Assembly (NCBI GenBank): GCA_009783115.1
Contig: WRHT01000071.1
Coordinates: 1-7,268 of the forward strand
Direction of reading: 5' to 3'
Length of the DNA stretch: 7,268 nucleotides
Source: Desulfovibrionaceae bacterium
GTDB lineage: Bacteria > Desulfobacterota > Desulfovibrionia > Desulfovibrionales > Desulfovibrionaceae
This document shows positions 4,281 through 7,268 of the stretch, piece by piece; the stretch's first letter is position 1; every line of letters starts with the position of its first letter. The notes under the pieces are model-generated. The model did no database searches, had not been told where the DNA came from, and worked only from the letters and a program-made list of their open reading frames with translations. The translations under genes were made by a program, and so were the position numbers.

Positions 4281-6992
4281 ATGGACAACATTTTTGACTC
4301 CGGGCAATCTACTGACTCCGTCCGGCTGACTCCCATGCTGGATCACTATCTTGGCATCAAAAAAGAACATCCGGATGCCCTGCTTTTCTACCGTATGGGG
4401 GATTTTTTTGAACTTTTTTTTGAAGATGCCCGCATTGCCGCCCGCGAGCTGCAATTGGCCTTGACCAGCCGTAACCCTAACGCCCCATCGCCGGTGCCCA
4501 TGGCCGGCGTTCCCCATCATGCCCTGGAACCGTACCTGCCTCAATTGCTGGAAAAAGGCTACAAACTGGTTATCTGTGATCAGGTGGAAAACCCGAAAGA
4601 GGCCAAAGGTTTGGTCAAACGGGAGGTGACCCGCATTTTGACCCCCGGTACGGTGGTGGATGAAGCCGCTTTGGGCAAAGAGCATAACTACCTGGGGGCG
4701 TTATATTGGGACGAAAATAAAGGCGCCGGCGGTTTCGCCTGGGTGGATAACTCCACCGGGAGCTGGTCCGGTCTTCAGAGCGGCAAGGAAAGCGACTTAT
4801 GGCAATGGGTGCGTAAACTTTCTCCCAAAGAGCTGCTTCTTCCTGAAAATTCCGGGGGCAAACAGCGGTTTGCCGGAAGCGCGGACCTGGAAGGGGTTTT
4901 AGTCATTCATGCCCCCATAGCCTCGCATTTCTCCTTCAAAAGCGCATCCAGCCGCGTGCTCAAGGCCCAGGGCGTGCAAGAGTTGCATTCCCTGGGGTTG
5001 GAGGACAAGATGGAGCTGACCGTGGCCTGCGGCGCTCTGCTGGCCTACCTGCAACAAACCCAGCGTGACGATATTCGTCACCTGTCCTCCTTTGTGCCGT
5101 TTAATCCTGGACGCTATCTGATCCTGGACGAAATTACCGAGCGCAACCTGGAACTCTTCAGGCGTCTGGACGGTAAAAAAGGTCCCGGGACCTTGTTCCA
5201 ATCACTAGATGAAACCGTCACGCCCATGGGATCAAGGCTTTTGGAAGAACGTCTGGGCCGCCCTTGGCGGGATCTTGCCCCTATTTTGGAGACCCAGGCC
5301 GTAGTGGAATATTTTTATAACATACCTGAAAAACTCACGATCCTGCGTAATACCTTGAAAGATGCGCTGGATTTGGAGCGCTTGTCCACCCGTATCAGCC
5401 TGGGCCGTGCCCTGCCCCGCGATTTTTCCGCCATGCGGCAAACCCTGGGAGTTTTGCCCCAACTGGCAACCCTGCTACGGCGGCCGATTCTTGAAAAAGG
5501 ACAATATCCCACTTCGGAACAAGAAAAAGGGGAAGATCTGCCTCCGGCCCTGCGCCGTTTACTGAAAAATTGGGATAACCTTGAAGATCTGCATATCCTG
5601 CTCCTCTCCGCCCTGGCGGAAATCATGCCGCCGCAAGTGACTGAAGGCGGACTATTCCGTCCCGGATACAATGCCCAGTTGGATGAATTTATGGATTTAG
5701 CGGAGCATGGCGAGAAGCGCCTGCAGGAGTTGTTGGCCAAAGAACAAAGCGCCGCGGGGTTGCCCAGGCTCAAGCTGGGTTATAACAGGGTATTCGGATA
5801 TTATTTTGAACTCTCCAGGGCTATGGCGGACAAGGCTCCGACGCATTTCATACGCCGGCAGACTTTGGCCGGAACCGAGCGTTACGCCACTGAAGAAATG
5901 AAAGAACTGGAAGAAAAGCTTCTTTCCGCCACCGAACAGCGTAATAATTTGGAATACGGTCTTTTTCAGGAACTGCGCGGGATCATTGCCTCGGCCAGGG
6001 CGCGTTTCGTCTTTATGGGGGCGCAGCTGGCCGTTTTGGATTATTGGCAAGCCCTGGCCGTCTGCGCCCGGAAACAGGCCTGGCGAAAACCCTCTCTGCA
6101 CGAAGGGCTGGAAATACACATCCGCCAAGGCCGCCATCCGGTGGTAGAAGAAATACAGGGCAAGGGACGTTTTATCCCCAATGATTTGCACATGGATGAA
6201 CGGCGCAGGCTTATTCTGATTACCGGCCCCAACATGTCCGGCAAATCCACGGTACTGCGTCAAACCGCCGTGATCCTGCTTCTGGCCCAGATGGGATCAT
6301 TCGTTCCGGCGGAAGAGGCTGTGCTCGGTCTGGCCGACCGCATATTCTCCCGGGTGGGAGCTTCGGATAATCTGGCCCAAGGACAAAGCACCTTTATGGT
6401 GGAAATGATGGAGACAGCCAGGATTCTGCGCCAGACCAGCCGGCGTTCTTTGGTCATCTTGGATGAAATAGGCCGGGGCACGAGCACTCATGATGGTCTG
6501 GCCCTGGCTTGGGCGGTGCTGGAAGATCTTGTTTCCAGGGCCTCATCATCCGTACGCACGCTTTTCGCCACGCATTACCATGAATTGACCGGACTGGAAG
6601 GACAACTGCCCGGTGTGCACAATATGACCGTGGCTATCAGCGAACATAACGGAGAACTGGTTTTTCTGCGTCGCCTGGTACCCGGTCCGTCAGATCGCAG
6701 TTATGGCATTGAAGTGGCAAAACTGGCCGGAGTGCCGCAGCCGGTGGTACAAAGAGCCAGGCAGATCCTTACGCAATTAAACCGCAAACCCGGATCTTTG
6801 CCGCAGGAAAGACTGCGCTCCTCTCTGCTCCCCGAACAAACGCTCCCTTCGCCGGATCCGGAACCGGAAAAAAACGTCCTGGATCATCCCCTGTTCATCG
6901 TTTTACGGGATCTGGACATCAACTGCGTCAGCCCCAAACAGGCCCTGGATCTTCTTCATGACTGGAAAACGCTTTGGGGAAAAAAAACATGA
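4281..6992 (+). CDS. mutS: DNA mismatch repair protein MutS
   Basis: This is full-length MutS (903 residues from ATG 4281), the cytoplasmic mismatch sensor that recruits MutL after ATP-driven clamp formation. The mismatch-binding domain (about 14-125) has F42-F43-E44, the Phe-x-Glu motif that inserts at mispairs, usually with Tyr in the middle. The connector spans about 130-250. The core has LDEITERNLELF and LDETVTPMGSRLL, and the clamp is at about 455-560. The ATPase domain has Walker A GPNMSGKST (649-657), ASDNLAQGQSTFMVEM, Walker B VILDEIGRGTST with D728-E729, and FATHYHELT. The C-terminal helices end in LDLLHDWKTLW. ATG 4281 was chosen over TTG 4266, which overlaps the preceding stop, because family N-termini are short before LTPMLDHYL. 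Neither has a good ribosome binding site, so coupling to the gene 11 bases upstream is likely. Odd points are T7 and T8 tracts in the recognition codons and an A8 tract at the 3' end. No mutL lies in the window. Confidence 0.97.
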   Translation: MDNIFDSGQSTDSVRLTPMLDHYLGIKKEHPDALLFYRMGDFFELFFEDARIAARELQLALTSRNPNAPSPVPMAGVPHHALEPYLPQLLEKGYKLVICDQVENPKEAKGLVKREVTRILTPGTVVDEAALGKEHNYLGALYWDENKGAGGFAWVDNSTGSWSGLQSGKESDLWQWVRKLSPKELLLPENSGGKQRFAGSADLEGVLVIHAPIASHFSFKSASSRVLKAQGVQELHSLGLEDKMELTVACGALLAYLQQTQRDDIRHLSSFVPFNPGRYLILDEITERNLELFRRLDGKKGPGTLFQSLDETVTPMGSRLLEERLGRPWRDLAPILETQAVVEYFYNIPEKLTILRNTLKDALDLERLSTRISLGRALPRDFSAMRQTLGVLPQLATLLRRPILEKGQYPTSEQEKGEDLPPALRRLLKNWDNLEDLHILLLSALAEIMPPQVTEGGLFRPGYNAQLDEFMDLAEHGEKRLQELLAKEQSAAGLPRLKLGYNRVFGYYFELSRAMADKAPTHFIRRQTLAGTERYATEEMKELEEKLLSATEQRNNLEYGLFQELRGIIASARARFVFMGAQLAVLDYWQALAVCARKQAWRKPSLHEGLEIHIRQGRHPVVEEIQGKGRFIPNDLHMDERRRLILITGPNMSGKSTVLRQTAVILLLAQMGSFVPAEEAVLGLADRIFSRVGASDNLAQGQSTFMVEMMETARILRQTSRRSLVILDEIGRGTSTHDGLALAWAVLEDLVSRASSSVRTLFATHYHELTGLEGQLPGVHNMTVAISEHNGELVFLRRLVPGPSDRSYGIEVAKLAGVPQPVVQRARQILTQLNRKPGSLPQERLRSSLLPEQTLPSPDPEPEKNVLDHPLFIVLRDLDINCVSPKQALDLLHDWKTLWGKKT
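5179..5194. repeat. Perfect 16-base palindrome inside mutS
   Basis: AAGGTCCCGGGACCTT reads identically on both strands, with no mismatch or loop. It covers the codons for GPGTL in the core domain of MutS. A palindrome this long is unusual by chance in a window this size, but no function is evident. Confidence 0.6.
6980..6992 (+). other. A8 tract with A_AAA_AAA slippery heptamer at the mutS/lipoprotein overlap
   Basis: The mutS codons GGA AAA AAA ACA TGA place a perfect A_AAA_AAA heptamer at 6980-6986 in the phase needed for -1 frameshifting. A -1 slip would next read AAC and then ATG AAA TGC, which is the lipoprotein frame, fusing MutS to it. The same A8 run could promote transcriptional slippage. 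Whether this is used is unknown; lysine codons followed by a coupled start can create it by chance. Confidence 0.4.
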
Positions 6993-7268
6993 AATGCCTC
7001 CAGCGTGCTTGCGGCATTATTTTGTTGTCACTCCTGGCCTGTCTTTCGGCTTGCGGCAAATCCGGGGATCCGCGGCCACGCGCGAACTCCCGATCTTTCG
7101 TCTGGCAGGAAATAAACGCCCGCCCCACCCGCCCCGGTTGCCTGGAAATCTATGGCCGGCTTTCCGGGGCCTATGCCAACCTTGATGCCGTGTTTCTGGA
7201 AATTTCCGGAGAATCTGCGGATCGGAGCTGTCAGGATTGCCCCTTTCGCACGGATGAAAAAATTTCAC
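6989..7268 (+). CDS. Putative lipoprotein, 3' end beyond window
   Basis: An ATG overlaps the mutS stop in the sequence ATGA, and the frame stays open for 93 codons to the window edge. The N-terminus is a clear lipoprotein signal: positive start (MKCLQR), a hydrophobic stretch at 9-21 and lipobox LSAC at 19-22, so C22 would be lipidated. LLAC at 15-18 is a second, less likely cleavage site. Glycine, not aspartate, follows C22, which does not suggest inner-membrane retention by the E. coli +2 rule. After a basic, proline-rich linker (25-50) comes a probable beta-rich domain (CLEIYGRLSGAYANLDAV), then C81-x2-C84 in SCQDCPF. I do not recognise the family. The purine run GGGGA (6976-6980), eight bases before the ATG, may serve as ribosome binding site. 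The four-base overlap implies coupling to mutS. The gene being real is well supported; its function is unknown. Confidence 0.8.
   Translation, partial: MKCLQRACGIILLSLLACLSACGKSGDPRPRANSRSFVWQEINARPTRPGCLEIYGRLSGAYANLDAVFLEISGESADRSCQDCPFRTDEKIS

Noticed and set aside
5315..5773. A 152-codon - strand open frame opposite the mutS core
   Set aside because: It is Ser/Arg-rich antisense of a confidently assigned gene, with no domain or ribosome binding site.
5697..6263. A 188-codon - strand open frame opposite the mutS clamp region
   Set aside because: It mirrors conserved MutS codons, has low-complexity composition and no supporting start signals.
6958..7185. A + strand 75-codon open frame overlapping the mutS end
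   Set aside because: It overlaps both mutS and the lipoprotein signal sequence in a third frame and encodes nothing recognisable.
7017..7268. A - strand open frame reaching the window edge
   Set aside because: The + strand frame here has a lipoprotein signal and a start coupled to mutS, which explains the region better.

Overview
The window is gene-dense with every gene on the + strand. It looks like a Desulfovibrio-type bacterium (Desulfobacterota, Desulfovibrionaceae or near kin). That assignment is inference: it rests on the DHH + CBS + nucleotidyltransferase architecture of the first gene, on the style of the MutS, HIT and LapB-like proteins as I remember those families, and on a G+C content that looks slightly above one half by eye. 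No sequence search was possible.

Bases 1-2207 hold the 3' part of a multidomain tRNA nucleotidyltransferase / poly(A) polymerase family gene. A DHH/DHHA1 phosphoesterase segment (1-435) ends at a TAA. Two bases later, in another frame, comes a 589-codon frame with two CBS domains and a class II nucleotidyltransferase (438-2207). In this family the parts are normally one polypeptide, and removing two bases (or adding one) at the junction rejoins them. The locus therefore looks frameshifted, or split into two coupled genes.

An 88-base gap (2208-2295) follows. It has no convincing terminator and one weak promoter candidate. Then comes a very tight run: a HIT-family hydrolase (2296-2772), a small LapA-like two-helix membrane protein (2777-3139), a LapB/YciM-like TPR protein with a C-terminal zinc ribbon (3148-4269), mutS (4281-6992), and the start of a lipoprotein gene that overlaps the mutS stop by four bases and runs off the window (6989-7268). 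Gaps of 4, 8 and 11 bases and one ATGA overlap indicate a single operon.

Functionally the run mixes nucleotide housekeeping (HIT), control of envelope lipid synthesis (the LapA/LapB pair, known in Escherichia coli to control LpxC turnover through FtsH), DNA mismatch repair (MutS) and an envelope lipoprotein. There is no tRNA, rRNA, CRISPR array, insertion sequence or phage gene.

I found no clear new defence or mobile system. The points most worth a second look are: the frameshift in the nucleotidyltransferase gene; a LapB-like protein without the usual N-terminal membrane helix; T7 and T8 tracts in the mismatch-recognition codons of mutS, where one extra T makes an immediate stop; and a perfect A_AAA_AAA slippery heptamer at the end of mutS that would lead a -1 slip directly into the lipoprotein frame.
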